From NCBI GenBank assembly GCA_963830165.1, contig CAWHKZ010000005.1, forward strand, positions 434,001-498,000: 64,000 bases of DNA, written 5' to 3'. A program made the translations under genes and the position numbers. Each line of letters starts with the position of its first letter. Within the stretch, counting starts at the first letter, position 1. The stretch comes from Bog-756 sp963830165. GTDB lineage: Bacteria > Actinomycetota > Acidimicrobiia > Acidimicrobiales > RAAP-2. The notes beneath the pieces are model-generated. The model was given only the letters and a program-made list of their open reading frames with translations, did no database searches and was not told where the DNA came from. Below are positions 17,892 through 26,716 of this stretch, piece by piece.

Positions 17892-18689
17892 TCAGTCCAC
17901 AGGCACGGGCGGGACCCAGTCCGGATCCGGTTCGAAGAACTGCAGGACCAGCGCCTCGAGGCCCACGGCGAACAGTGTCCACTCCTGCACCGACCCGCCC
18001 GGGCCGGTGGGCCGCTCGATCAGGGGGAGGTCCTCGGCCCCGACCTGGCGCAGGACGCAGCCCTCGAGGAGCGCTCCCGTCGACACGGTGAACTGTCGGA
18101 CGGTGAGCGGCCCGCGCAGCCGGAACCCGAGGAGGCCGAGGACCGCCCGTTGCATCCCGCCCCAGGTCTCGGTGCCCGCCAGGTAGCCCTCGACCAGGGC
18201 GCCGCGGATGCGCCGGTTGTCCGTGCTCGGCGCGCTCGTCGCGGCCAGCACCCAAACCCCGACCCACAGCGACCACTGCCGGGAGTCGACCAGGGTCGCG
18301 AAGGCCGCCTGCCCGGCGACCCGGCACACCTCCCCCAGTGCGCCAAGGCGCGCCTCGGGCGTGGACAGGTCCAGCGCACCGAGCAGCGGCGCCAGGGCCT
18401 CGAGTGTCCGGTCCAGCTCGCCGGTGGAATTGCTGTCCGAGGCGATCGCCGCGAGCACATCGGTCTGGTAGTCGGACTGGTTCTCCCACACCCGGCGGAT
18501 GATCGATGCGTTCGTCAGTCGCACGCCGGTGTCGACCGCCACCCGGTCGAAGGCGCGCTTGAAGGTCAGGTCGGCGGCACCGATGCCCAGCCCCTCTTCG
18601 TCGAGGATCTGGCGGCCCGCCGTCATCATGAAGGCGCGCAGCTCCTCCTTGCTGTGGCGCTGTCGGCGGGCTCCCTCCGTCTCCTCCAT
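17892..18689 (-). CDS. TetR-like transcription regulator
   Basis: A 265-residue protein with an N-terminal helix-turn-helix region (about 15-75: KEELRAFMMTAGRQILDEEG, then SIIRRVWENQSDYQTDVLAA) in the style of TetR regulators, though the recognition helix departs from the usual pattern. The C-terminal 180 residues are helical and would hold the ligand pocket and dimer face. A TGCAA-N7-TTGCA inverted repeat about 80 bases upstream is a candidate operator. The next gene to the right is divergent. Confidence 0.7.
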   Translation of the reverse strand: MEETEGARRQRHSKEELRAFMMTAGRQILDEEGLGIGAADLTFKRAFDRVAVDTGVRLTNASIIRRVWENQSDYQTDVLAAIASDSNSTGELDRTLEALAPLLGALDLSTPEARLGALGEVCRVAGQAAFATLVDSRQWSLWVGVWVLAATSAPSTDNRRIRGALVEGYLAGTETWGGMQRAVLGLLGFRLRGPLTVRQFTVSTGALLEGCVLRQVGAEDLPLIERPTGPGGSVQEWTLFAVGLEALVLQFFEPDPDWVPPVPVD

Positions 18690-18769
18690 CCGAACATGCT
18701 CGCAGACCGCGGCGGGCCGTCCCTACAGGCTCGGACCACGCCTGCGCCGTACACCACGGCAACAGGTGT

Positions 18770-18786
18770 TGCAATCATTAGTTGCA
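18770..18786. promoter_or_regulatory. Candidate operator in the divergent region
   Basis: TGCAA and TTGCA are inverted around seven bases (TCATTAG) in an unusually AT-rich patch between the TetR-like gene and the divergent membrane gene. Its place suits an autoregulatory TetR site; this is inference. Confidence 0.4.
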
Positions 18787-18871
18787 TTTTGCCACCGAGA
18801 AGTGCAGACTGGACGCACATGGGTGGCGGATTCACCTCCCGGAACCTGGCGGTATCCGGGCCCGAAGGGCA

Positions 18872-18902
18872 GCGGACATCCGGCGACAAGCCGGATGTCC
18901 GC
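18872..18902. repeat. Perfect 13-bp inverted repeat
   Basis: GCGGACATCCGGC and GCCGGATGTCCGC flank a 5-base loop (GACAA), followed by TTCCCC. It stands 45 bases before the next start codon, so it would form a strong hairpin in that gene's leader, or serve as a binding site or terminator for upstream transcription. Confidence 0.7.
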
Positions 18903-18946
18903 TTCCCCATCGGGCGGGCGGCTCCTGGCGGAAGGCGGCGGTACGG

Positions 18947-19483
18947 ATGGTACGGGAACTCGGCGATGCCGCGAGTCAGGAGACCCCCGGTACACCGCAG
19001 GCGACGGCACGCGTCGTATCGCATACTGCGACCGCACATCCTGCCGTCCTGGTCGACCAGGGACCCAGGGACCAGCCACCGATCGAGACCGACACCGCGG
19101 TGGTCGTGGACCACGGGTCGCCGCTGTTCGCCGTGCCCGGCCTCGTGCTGGTGGCCGCACTCGCCATCTTCGAGGCGTACCACTGGCTGCACCTGATCCC
19201 CAGCGGGTCGGCGCGCCCCACCGCCATCCTCTTCCTGGTGGGCGTGGTGCCCGTCACGGTGGCGCTGACCAGGCGCTTCGACGGCCCGGCACCGGGCGTC
19301 CTGTGTGCCCTGGCCCGGCTGGCCGCCGTCATGGTGCTCCTCCTCGGCCTCGCTGAGCTCGTCGTCCGCGACGTGCCCCTCACCCGGGTCGTCGGCGTGA
19401 CCGCGCTCGTGCTGGCGGGAACCCTGCTGGTACTGGCCGTCGCCTCCGAAGCCGGCGAGCGCCGGCGCTCCGGCAACCTCTGA
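18947..19483 (+). CDS. Small four-segment membrane protein of unknown function
   Basis: A 178-residue protein that I do not recognise. Residues 1-50 are hydrophilic. Four hydrophobic segments follow: LFAVPGLVLVAALAIFEAYH (about 58-77), TAILFLVGVVPVTVAL, a third around VLCALARLAAVMVLLLGLAE, and VVGVTALVLAGTLLVLAV near the end. The C-terminus is basic. The ATG at 18947 follows GGCGGCGG; the frame is open further upstream but crosses the perfect inverted repeat, so the later start is preferred. It could be a small integral protein of the DoxX/DUF type, but no motif supports a family. Confidence 0.55.
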   Translation: MVRELGDAASQETPGTPQATARVVSHTATAHPAVLVDQGPRDQPPIETDTAVVVDHGSPLFAVPGLVLVAALAIFEAYHWLHLIPSGSARPTAILFLVGVVPVTVALTRRFDGPAPGVLCALARLAAVMVLLLGLAELVVRDVPLTRVVGVTALVLAGTLLVLAVASEAGERRRSGNL

Positions 19484-19487
19484 CCCG

Positions 19488-19524
19488 CACCGGTGGCCGG
19501 TCGCCCCCCGGCCGGCCACCGGTG
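19488..19524 (+). terminator. Strong hairpin after the membrane gene
   Basis: CACCGGTGGCCGG pairs perfectly with CCGGCCACCGGTG across an 11-base loop, 4 bases past the stop codon. It separates the membrane gene from the sulfatase gene. Confidence 0.7.
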
Positions 19525-19630
19525 GACAGGGTCGCTCCGGCTCTCTATCGTCAGTCGGGTTGACAGTAGATTCCCGGTGCCGCGCCCCGACCCGTAGGCC
19601 GGCGCTCCTCCCCGACCTGAGGACGTCCCC

Positions 19631-21889
19631 ATGCAGCAGTTCGAGCCCTTCGAGGGCGTGATCGCCCGGACCGAGTCGGAATCGGAGCCCTGGTGGCCCG
19701 TCCCGCCCCACCCCGGTCCCGACGCCCCCAACGTGGTGGTCATCCTGCTCGACGACACCGGGTTCTCCCACTTCGGCTGCTTCGGCTCGGACCTCACCAC
19801 CCCGAACATCGACGCGTTGGCCGCCGAAGGCATCCGGTTCTCCAATTTCCACGTGACCCCGCTGTGCTCACCCACCCGCGCCGCCCTGCTGACCGGCCGC
19901 AACCACCACACGGTCGGGATGCGGGCCATCTCCAACTTCGACAGCGGCTATCCGCACATGCGTGGCCACATCACCAACCACGCCACCACCATGGCCGAGG
20001 TCCTGCGTGACCAGGGCTACGCCACCTTCGCCGTCGGCAAGTGGCACCTCTGCGCCATGGAGAACGCATCGGCGGCCGGCCCCTTCGACCAGTGGCCGCT
20101 CCAGCGGGGCTTCGACCGGTTCTACGGATTCCTCGAGGGGGAGACCGACCAGTTCTCCCCCGACCTCGTCTACGACAACCACCACGTGGAGCCCCCGGGC
20201 ACGCCCGAGGACGGCTACCACCTGAGCGAGGACCTCGTCGACCACGCCATCCGCTTCGTGCACGACTCGGTCTCCATCCGGCCCGACCGCCCCTTCCTGA
20301 CCTACCTGGCCTTCGGGGCCATGCACGCCCCCCACCAGGCCCCGCCCGAATACCTCGAGAAGTGGCGGGGGAAGTTCGACGACGGTTGGGACGCGGCCCG
20401 CGAGCGGTGGTTCGCCCGCCAGATCGAGATGGGCCTCCTCCCGGCCGACACCGAGCTCGCCCCGCGCAATCCCGGCGTGGAGCCCTGGGACTCGTTGCCC
20501 GAGAACCAGCGACGTCTCGCCGCCCGGCTCCAGGAGGCCTTCGCCGCGTTCCTCGAGCACACCGATGTCCAGATCGGGCGCTTCCTGGACGACCTGGAGC
20601 AGCTCGGCGTCCTCGACGACACGATCGTCCTGCTGCTGTCCGACAACGGCGCCAGCCAGGAGGGTGGCGAGTTCGGCGTGATGCACGAGATGAAGTACTT
20701 CAACATGATCCTGGAGACCCCCGACCAGGCCGTCCAGCGGATCGACGACATCGGCGGCCCCCACAGCCACGCCAACTACCCGTGGGGCTGGGCCCAGGCC
20801 GGCAACACGCCGTTCAAGTGGTACAAGCAGAACACCCACGAGGGCGGCGTCCACGTGCCGCTGATCGTCCGATGGCCCTCCCGCATCGCCGACGCGGGAG
20901 GGATCCGCGACCAGTTCCATCACGTCAACGACATCGTGCCCACCATCTACGAGCTCGTCGGGGCCACCGCACCCGACGTCTACCGCGGCTACGAGCAGCT
21001 ACCCGTCTCGGGCACGTCGATGGCCTACGCGTTCGACGCGCCCGACGAACCGACGCGCAAGGGCCTGCAGTACTACGAGATGTTCGGCCACCGGGCGATC
21101 ATCTCGGACGGGTGGAAGGCGGTCACCCGTCACGAGAAGGGCGTTCCCTTCGACGACGACGTCTGGGAGCTCTACCACCTCGACGTCGACCGCTCCGAGT
21201 GCCACGACCTGGCGGCCTCGGAACCGGACAGGCTCGCCGAGCTGGTGGCGCAGTGGTGGGTGGAGGCCGAGGACCAGGGGGTCCTGCCGTTGGACGACCG
21301 GAACATCGAGCTCTTCTTCACCCGCTTCCGCGACCACTCGCCCCATCCGATCAGCCGGCACTACGAGTACTTCCCGCCCATGGCCCCGTTGCCGTCCCAG
21401 GTATCGGCCTCACTCGGGGGCCGGGGCTTCGACATGTCGGCGACCATCGACCGGCGCCGCGGCGACGACGGCGTGCTCTTCGCCACCGGCACCGAGAACT
21501 CCGGCGTCAGCTTCTTCGTCCAGGACGACCGGCTGGTCCTCGACTACAACTGCTTCGACGACCACACGATCGTCGAGTCCGACGTCGAAGTGCCCGAAGG
21601 ACCGTCGGTGGTCACCGTCGAGTTCCGGCGGGTCGGCCGTGGTGCCACGGTCGAGCTGCTCGTCGACGGGACGCCCTGCGGCTCGGCCGAGGTGCCCCTC
21701 GCCATGAACATCATCTCGAGCGTGGGCCCGAGCGTCGGCTACGACCACGGCAGCCCGGTCAGCGGTCGCTACTCCGGCCACTTCCCCTTCGAGGGCACCC
21801 TGCGCAAGGTCACCGTCGACGTGGTGCGCAAGGCACCGCCGGCTGACGTCGCGGCCGCCGAGCAGCGCGCCGCCATGTCCCAGCAGTAG
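19631..21889 (+). CDS. Type I arylsulfatase
   Basis: A 752-residue sulfatase with no signal peptide, so probably cytoplasmic. VVVILLDDTGFSHFG carries the calcium-binding aspartate pair (41-42). The key signature CSPTRAALLTGR starts at Cys79, the residue oxidised to formylglycine by a sulfatase-modifying enzyme (none is encoded in the window). GKWHL near 137 and the LLLSDNGAS block near 340 complete the metal site. Residues 560-735 look like a beta-sandwich ending. This layout matches the large actinobacterial and proteobacterial arylsulfatases that release sulfate from aryl or alkyl esters. Confidence 0.92.
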   Translation: MQQFEPFEGVIARTESESEPWWPVPPHPGPDAPNVVVILLDDTGFSHFGCFGSDLTTPNIDALAAEGIRFSNFHVTPLCSPTRAALLTGRNHHTVGMRAISNFDSGYPHMRGHITNHATTMAEVLRDQGYATFAVGKWHLCAMENASAAGPFDQWPLQRGFDRFYGFLEGETDQFSPDLVYDNHHVEPPGTPEDGYHLSEDLVDHAIRFVHDSVSIRPDRPFLTYLAFGAMHAPHQAPPEYLEKWRGKFDDGWDAARERWFARQIEMGLLPADTELAPRNPGVEPWDSLPENQRRLAARLQEAFAAFLEHTDVQIGRFLDDLEQLGVLDDTIVLLLSDNGASQEGGEFGVMHEMKYFNMILETPDQAVQRIDDIGGPHSHANYPWGWAQAGNTPFKWYKQNTHEGGVHVPLIVRWPSRIADAGGIRDQFHHVNDIVPTIYELVGATAPDVYRGYEQLPVSGTSMAYAFDAPDEPTRKGLQYYEMFGHRAIISDGWKAVTRHEKGVPFDDDVWELYHLDVDRSECHDLAASEPDRLAELVAQWWVEAEDQGVLPLDDRNIELFFTRFRDHSPHPISRHYEYFPPMAPLPSQVSASLGGRGFDMSATIDRRRGDDGVLFATGTENSGVSFFVQDDRLVLDYNCFDDHTIVESDVEVPEGPSVVTVEFRRVGRGATVELLVDGTPCGSAEVPLAMNIISSVGPSVGYDHGSPVSGRYSGHFPFEGTLRKVTVDVVRKAPPADVAAAEQRAAMSQQ

Positions 21890-21931
21890 GCCGTGTCCCG
21901 GTGGTAGGCGCGGCGGAGGCCGCCGGGCGAC

Positions 21932-22793
21932 TCAGGCGGTGAACCGGGCCGACGCCCCGGCGTCGACGTCGATGACCGATCCGGTGATGTGGCGCGCCCC
22001 CTCGGAGCACAGGAACACCGAGCGCGGCGGTGATCTCCTCGGGCTCCATCCACGGCACGGGCTGCACGTGCAGCGTGGCCATGACCGTGGCCACCTCCTC
22101 CTGCGTCGGATGCTCGCGGTCCGGCCGCATGAGCGAGTACAGCGTGTCGTTGTGGATCATGTCGGTCGAGACGTTGCCCGGCGCGATGGCGTTGACGGTG
22201 ACGCCGTGGTGGGCCATCTCCTGGGCCACCGACTTGGTGAGGCCGATGACCCCCCACTTGGATGCGCAGTAGGCGGCGATCAGCGGATTGGTGGAGCGTC
22301 CCATCATCGACGAGACCGTCACCATCCGGCCCCAGCGCTGCCGCCGCATGTGGGGGGCCGCCGCCCGAAGTGCGTTGAACACCCCGGTCAGGTTGGTGTC
22401 CACCGTCTCCGACCAGCCGGCGGCGTCGAGCTCGAACACGGAGCACATCGTCGAGACCCCGGCGTTCGCCACCAGGATGTCCACCGAGCCGAGCTCCTCC
22501 ACCACGCCGTCGACCACGGCGATCATGGCGTCGAGGTCGCGCACGTCGGCCCGGGCGGTCACGCACCGGCCGCCCTCGGCCTCCACGAGGCGCGCCGTCT
22601 CGGCCAGGTCATCGGGGGTGGCGAGCGGGTAGGGCACGCTGGCCAGGTCGGCACACCGGTCGACCAGCGCCACGTCGGCGCCCTGGCGGGCCAGCTCGAC
22701 GGCGTGGCTCCGGCCCTGACCCCGGGCCCCTCCGGTGATGACGGCCACCCGTCCCGCGAACTGACCGGTCCGGTCCTGTGCCTGCTGTGCCAC
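21932..22793 (-). CDS. Mycofactocin-type/other short-chain dehydrogenase (one frameshift)
   Basis: A short-chain dehydrogenase/reductase of about 286 residues. The NAD motif is ITGGARGQG, DVRD and LVANAGVS follow, and the catalytic set is Ser in VTVSSMMG, Tyr-x-x-x-Lys in YCASKWG. The insertion region around DLASVPYPLATPDDL resembles SDRs that use a protected NAD or mycofactocin, which is only suggestive. Near 22019 an extra G (GCTCGGTGTTC for GCTCGTGTTC, minus strand) breaks the frame; repaired, it ends with GSVIDVDAGASARFTA. The GTG start has GGGGGAGG upstream. It follows the PaaX-like regulator by 68 bases, so an operon is likely. Confidence 0.82.
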
Positions 22794-22861
22794 GGCGCCT
22801 CCCCCTGGGTCGGGCCCCCGCTGCCCCACCGACGGTGGAGCGGGTTCCTCGGTCGGGGATC

Positions 22862-23629
22862 CTAGGCCGTCCGCGCCGAGCGGCCCCAGGCCCGCAGCAC
22901 CTCCCGGTAGGCGCGGTCCCACGCCACGTACACCGACCGCAGGGTGGGCCCGGGCCAGTCGTCGGGCAGCAGCTCGGCCGGGAGCAGGGGGTCGGCCTGG
23001 AGGTGCCGGAGCACGGCGGCCGACAGCTCGAACCCGGGAGCGAGGTCGTCGGGGCCCCCGGTGGGCCGCGCCTCGAGCGCGGCCACCAGTGACCGGGCCC
23101 GCCCCGCCCACCGGCCCAGATCCCACAGCGAGCCGGCCAGCTCGACCGGGTCGGAATCGGGCACCGCGGTCCACGTGGCGAGATCGGGATCCTGGCGCGG
23201 GTCGGGACGGGGATCGACGTTGTCCGGACGGAGCCACACCCCCTCGCGCTGCTCGGCGAGGCGGGCCAGGGCCAGCCGGCGGCGCCGGGCGGCCCGCTGC
23301 TCGGCCGAGCTCCCCGCCGTGGTGACCACGGCCAGCAGCCAGCGGCCCTCCCACGCCCGGGTCGGGCCCACCACACTGTCGCCCTGGCGGTCGCGGCGCT
23401 CGAGCAGGCGACCGGCCAACCGGTAGCGGCCGGTGCCGTCGGTCGTCGCCTCCCCCGAGGACACCATCCGGCTGAGGGCCACGCGGGCCCGGTTCGGGTT
23501 GATGCCGAACAGCCCGGCCAGGTGGACCAGATGGGCCACGGGCAGCTCGGGCGGATCCTCGCCCAGCAGCGCGCTCGCCAGGACCGAGCGTGCCGTCAAC
23601 GGCGCCGTCCCGTCGACCGGCGGGCTCAC
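22862..23629 (-). CDS. PaaX-like transcription regulator
   Basis: A 255-residue regulator of the PaaX group. Residues 10-75 form a winged helix (ARSVLASALLGEDPPELPVA, then INPNRARVALSRMVSSGE), and the remainder carries the PaaX C-terminal blocks, including YRLAGRLLERRDRQ, WEGRWLLAVVT and REGVWLRPDNV. The classical member represses phenylacetate degradation and senses phenylacetyl-CoA; relatives control other acyl-CoA pathways. Here the SDR downstream and the divergent desaturase are the likely targets. The GTG at 23629 is chosen by family length, with AAGG about 11 bases upstream. Confidence 0.78.
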   Translation of the reverse strand: MSPPVDGTAPLTARSVLASALLGEDPPELPVAHLVHLAGLFGINPNRARVALSRMVSSGEATTDGTGRYRLAGRLLERRDRQGDSVVGPTRAWEGRWLLAVVTTAGSSAEQRAARRRRLALARLAEQREGVWLRPDNVDPRPDPRQDPDLATWTAVPDSDPVELAGSLWDLGRWAGRARSLVAALEARPTGGPDDLAPGFELSAAVLRHLQADPLLPAELLPDDWPGPTLRSVYVAWDRAYREVLRAWGRSARTA

Positions 23630-23686
23630 CGTGGTGTCGACCTTACGAGATTGCACCGGTTGGCATCGTTCTGTAACATAGCGGAC

Positions 23687-24650
23687 ATGGCGACCACCAT
23701 GGTGGCCGATCAGGCCGCCCGACCCGACGTACTCCCCACCGAGCGCCTGCTCGAGAGCGGCAAGGCCCGGCCGGAACTGCGCGCCGAGTTGCGTCGCATC
23801 GACGACCTGCGCAACGCCGTCACCGTGGCCGCCGTCTGGTTCTGGGTCGCCGTGATCGTCGGCGGGAGCGTGTGGATCGACCGGTGGTGGGCCTACCTGG
23901 TGGCCTTCGTGCTGATGGGCCCGATGTACGCCGCGCTTCGCCATCCTCATGCACGAGGCGGCGCACAAGCTCCTCTTCAGCGACAAGCGGGTCAACGACT
24001 GGGTGGGGACGTGGCTGATCGCGTACCCCACCTGGACCCCCATCGGCCTCTACCGCCGGGGCCACTTCGCCCACCACAAGGAGGAGTTCGGGCCCAACGA
24101 GCCGGACCTGGCCTTCTACGGCGGCTACCCGTGCGACCGCCGGGCCCTGACCCGCCGCCTCGTGCGCGACGCGGTCGGCATCTCGGGATGGAAGAACTTC
24201 ACCCCCCTGTTCAAGAGCCTGCGGTACAAGCAGTACCGCCGCACGTCGCTGTCGATCATCGGCGTCCAGGTCGTCCTGTGGGCCGTGCTGTGGGCCGCCA
24301 CCGGACGGTGGTGGATCTATCCGCTGCTGTGGTGGCTGCCGTGGATGACCCAGTGGCGCGTGATCAACCGGCTCCGGGCCATCGCCGAGCACGGTGGGCT
24401 CGAGGCCGGCGCCGACCGCCGGGTCACCACCCACAACGTGCGCCAGAGCTGGATCGCCCGCTTCTGGTTCGTGCCGTACAACACGGGGTGGCACCTGGCC
24501 CACCACGTCGACATGGGCGTGCCGTGGCGCAACCTGCCCCGGTACCACGCCGAGCTCCTACGGGCCGGCTACGTGACCGAGGGGATCACCTACCCGAGCT
24601 ACCTGGCCCTCTGGAGGACCCTCTCCTCGGCCGGGGCCACCCCGGCCTGA
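23687..24650 (+). CDS. Fatty-acid desaturase-type membrane di-iron protein (one frameshift)
   Basis: A membrane desaturase of about 320 residues. The three histidine boxes are present: HEAAH, HFAHH and HLAHH, which bind two irons, and membrane segments lie at about 45-80 and 180-215. The family adds a double bond to, or hydroxylates, a fatty acyl or sterol chain. The frame breaks near 23933, where TACGCCGCGCTTC stands for TACGCCCGCTTC; removing one G gives MYARFAILMHEAAHK. The break lies before all histidine boxes, so a true frameshift would destroy the enzyme. It is divergent from the PaaX-like gene. Confidence 0.82.
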
Positions 24651-24665
24651 CCCGTCGGCCCCGCC

Positions 24666-26318
24666 TCAGGACGGGCGACCCCGCATCTCCCGGTAGGTCC
24701 GCACCAGCTGCGCGCTGGAACTGTCCAGGTCGGACAGTTCCGGGGCGTCGACGGCACTGAGCGCCGGGCCGAGCTGCCCGGCCATCACCTTGCCGAGCTC
24801 GACCCCCCACTGGTCGAAGGAGTCGATGCCCCACACGGTTCCCTCGACGAAGACGGTGTGCTCGTAGAGGGCGACCAGCTGCCCCAGGACCGACGGGGTG
24901 AGTTCGGGAGCCAGGATGGTGGACGTCGGATGGTTGCCCGGCATGACCTTGTGGGGAACCACCGCGGCCGCCGTGCCCTCGGCCGCCACCTCCTCGGCCG
25001 TCCGCCCGAAGGCCAGCGCCCGGGTCTGGGCGAAGCAGTTGGCCATGAGCAGGTCCTGGCGGTCACCGTCCTCGTGGGTCGAGGTGGCGAAGCCGATGAA
25101 GTCGGCCGGGATCAGCCGGGTGCCCTGGTGGATGAGCTGGTAGAAGGCGTGCTGGCCGTTGGTCCCCGGCTCGCCCCAGAAGATCTCGCCCGTGCTCCCC
25201 TCCACCGGGGACCCGTCGCGGCGGACCGACTTGCCGTTGGACTCCATGGTCAACTGCTGGAGGTAGGCCGGGAAGCGGGCGAGGCGCTGGCTGTAGGGCA
25301 GCACGGCGTGGGTCTCGGCCCCGAACAGATCGGCGTACCAGACGTTGAGCATGCCCTGGAGCACCGGCAGGTTGGCCTCGAACGGTGCGTCGACGAAGTG
25401 GCGGTCGACGGTGTGGAACCCGGCGAGCATGTCGGCGAAGGCGGCCGGTCCGATGGCCACCATGAGCGAGAACCCGATGGCCGAGTCGTAGGAGTAACGG
25501 CCGCCCACCCAGTCCCAGAAGCCGAACATGTTGGCGGGATCGATCCCGAACCCCACGACACCTTCCCGGTTGGTCGACACGGCCACGAAGTGGCGGGCCA
25601 CGGCCTCGTCGCCGCACTCGAGCCCTTCGAGCAGCCACGCCCGTGCAGCCCGTGCGTTGGTCAGGGTCTCCTGGGTCGTGAAGGTCTTGGAGGAGACGAC
25701 GAACAGCGTCGAGGCGGGGTCGAGGTCGCGGGTCTTGGCGTAGAGATCGACCGGGTCGACGTTCGAGACGAAACGGCACTCGATGGCGGGGTCGGCATAG
25801 TCCCGCAACGCCTCGTGGGCCATGGCCGGGCCGAGGTCCGATCCCCCGATGCCGATGTTGACCACGGACCTGATGCGCTCGCCGGTGTGGCCGGTCCAGG
25901 CACCGGACCGGATGCGTTCGGCGACCGTACCCATGGCATCGAGCACGCCGTGCACGTCCGCCACCACGTCCCGCCCGTCCACGTGCAACTGCGCATCGCG
26001 CGGCATGCGCAGAGCCACGTGGAGCACGGCGCGGTCCTCGGTGGTGTTGATGTGCTCGCCCGCGAACATCGCGTCGCGTCGGCCGGCCACGCCGGCCCGC
26101 CGGGCCACGGCCACGAGCGCGGCCAGCGCGCGCCCGTCGATCCGGTGCTTCGAGTAGTCGAGGACGAGGTCACCGGCCCGGGCCACCAGTGCGGTCCCCC
26201 GTGTCGGGTCGGCCGCGAACAGCTCGCGCAGGTGGAGGTCGCGCAGCCGCTCGTAGTGCCCGGTGAGGTCCCGCCACTCGTCGGTCCCCCGGAGATCCAC
26301 CACAGCGTTCGGGTCCAT
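24666..26318 (-). CDS. pgi: Glucose-6-phosphate isomerase
   Basis: A 550-residue enzyme of the standard bacterial length that interconverts glucose 6-phosphate and fructose 6-phosphate in glycolysis and gluconeogenesis. VNIGIGGSDLGPAMAHEAL, VVSSKTFTTQETL, the phosphate-binding region and the catalytic segments GRYSYDSAIG and SNGKSVRRDG are all seen, and the last family block IDSFDQWGVELGKVMA is near the C-terminus. The ATG at 26318 gives MDPNAVVDL and the normal length. It is divergent from the response-regulator transcript; the tandem 11-bp repeats lie between, so shared control is possible. Confidence 0.95.
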   Translation of the reverse strand: MDPNAVVDLRGTDEWRDLTGHYERLRDLHLRELFAADPTRGTALVARAGDLVLDYSKHRIDGRALAALVAVARRAGVAGRRDAMFAGEHINTTEDRAVLHVALRMPRDAQLHVDGRDVVADVHGVLDAMGTVAERIRSGAWTGHTGERIRSVVNIGIGGSDLGPAMAHEALRDYADPAIECRFVSNVDPVDLYAKTRDLDPASTLFVVSSKTFTTQETLTNARAARAWLLEGLECGDEAVARHFVAVSTNREGVVGFGIDPANMFGFWDWVGGRYSYDSAIGFSLMVAIGPAAFADMLAGFHTVDRHFVDAPFEANLPVLQGMLNVWYADLFGAETHAVLPYSQRLARFPAYLQQLTMESNGKSVRRDGSPVEGSTGEIFWGEPGTNGQHAFYQLIHQGTRLIPADFIGFATSTHEDGDRQDLLMANCFAQTRALAFGRTAEEVAAEGTAAAVVPHKVMPGNHPTSTILAPELTPSVLGQLVALYEHTVFVEGTVWGIDSFDQWGVELGKVMAGQLGPALSAVDAPELSDLDSSSAQLVRTYREMRGRPS

Positions 26319-26399
26319 CTGCACTCGCCTCCGTACTCGTCGGGCGCCGGTGGACGCCACCGGACCGACTGTAGGGGCGACACCCGGTGCCGGTGCAGA

Positions 26400-26465
26400 A
26401 ATTCACCAATGATTACCGTCTGATAACAGAGCGATCGCGTGCCGTTCACCTGGTGTCCGTACTGT
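26400..26465 (+). promoter_or_regulatory. Tandem 11-bp Pho-type repeats and -10 box before regulator 1
   Basis: Five 11-mers run head to tail: AATTCACCAAT, GATTACCGTCT, GATAACAGAGC, GATCGCGTGCC, GTTCACCTGGT. All have T at position 3. The next 11-mer, GTCCGTACTGT, ends in a -10-like TACTGT (26460-26465). The GTTCACC unit and 11-base period match the known PhoP boxes of streptomycetes and related RegX3 sites. The 394 bases between pgi and regulator 1 also hold a small open frame (26474-26716). Confidence 0.65.
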
Positions 26466-26473
26466 CGCACGGG

Positions 26474-26716
26474 ATGGCTCAGCACCACCAGGCGCGGTGT
26501 TCGCGCTCCCGACGGGTCACCCGGGCCGCGACCGACGCCACGGGCCTGGTCGTCTGCCGTCCCGGGTCGTGGACCCCGCTGCCTCTCACGGCAACCCCGC
26601 CGGCGCCGGCTCCGCCGGTCAGGCAGTCCAGCAGCGGCGTGTCCGCACGCTCCCGCCGGCACGGCGGCGGCGCCACGGTCTGCCCGCTGTTCCGGAACGT
26701 CAGGGCACCGTCGTGA
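26474..26716 (+). CDS. Possible 80-residue leader protein coupled to regulator 1
   Basis: An 80-codon frame starting MAQHHQARC. Its ATG lies 8 bases after the predicted -10 box, about where transcription should begin, so it would be read leaderless. Its TGA overlaps the GTG of regulator 1 (GTGA), the same coupling used by other operons here. Third-position GC is about 89 percent against about 70 percent at first positions, as expected of a real frame in this genome. The product is basic, with three cysteines and a proline-rich middle, and resembles nothing I know. It may be a regulatory leader or chance. Confidence 0.4.
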   Translation: MAQHHQARCSRSRRVTRAATDATGLVVCRPGSWTPLPLTATPPAPAPPVRQSSSGVSARSRRHGGGATVCPLFRNVRAPS

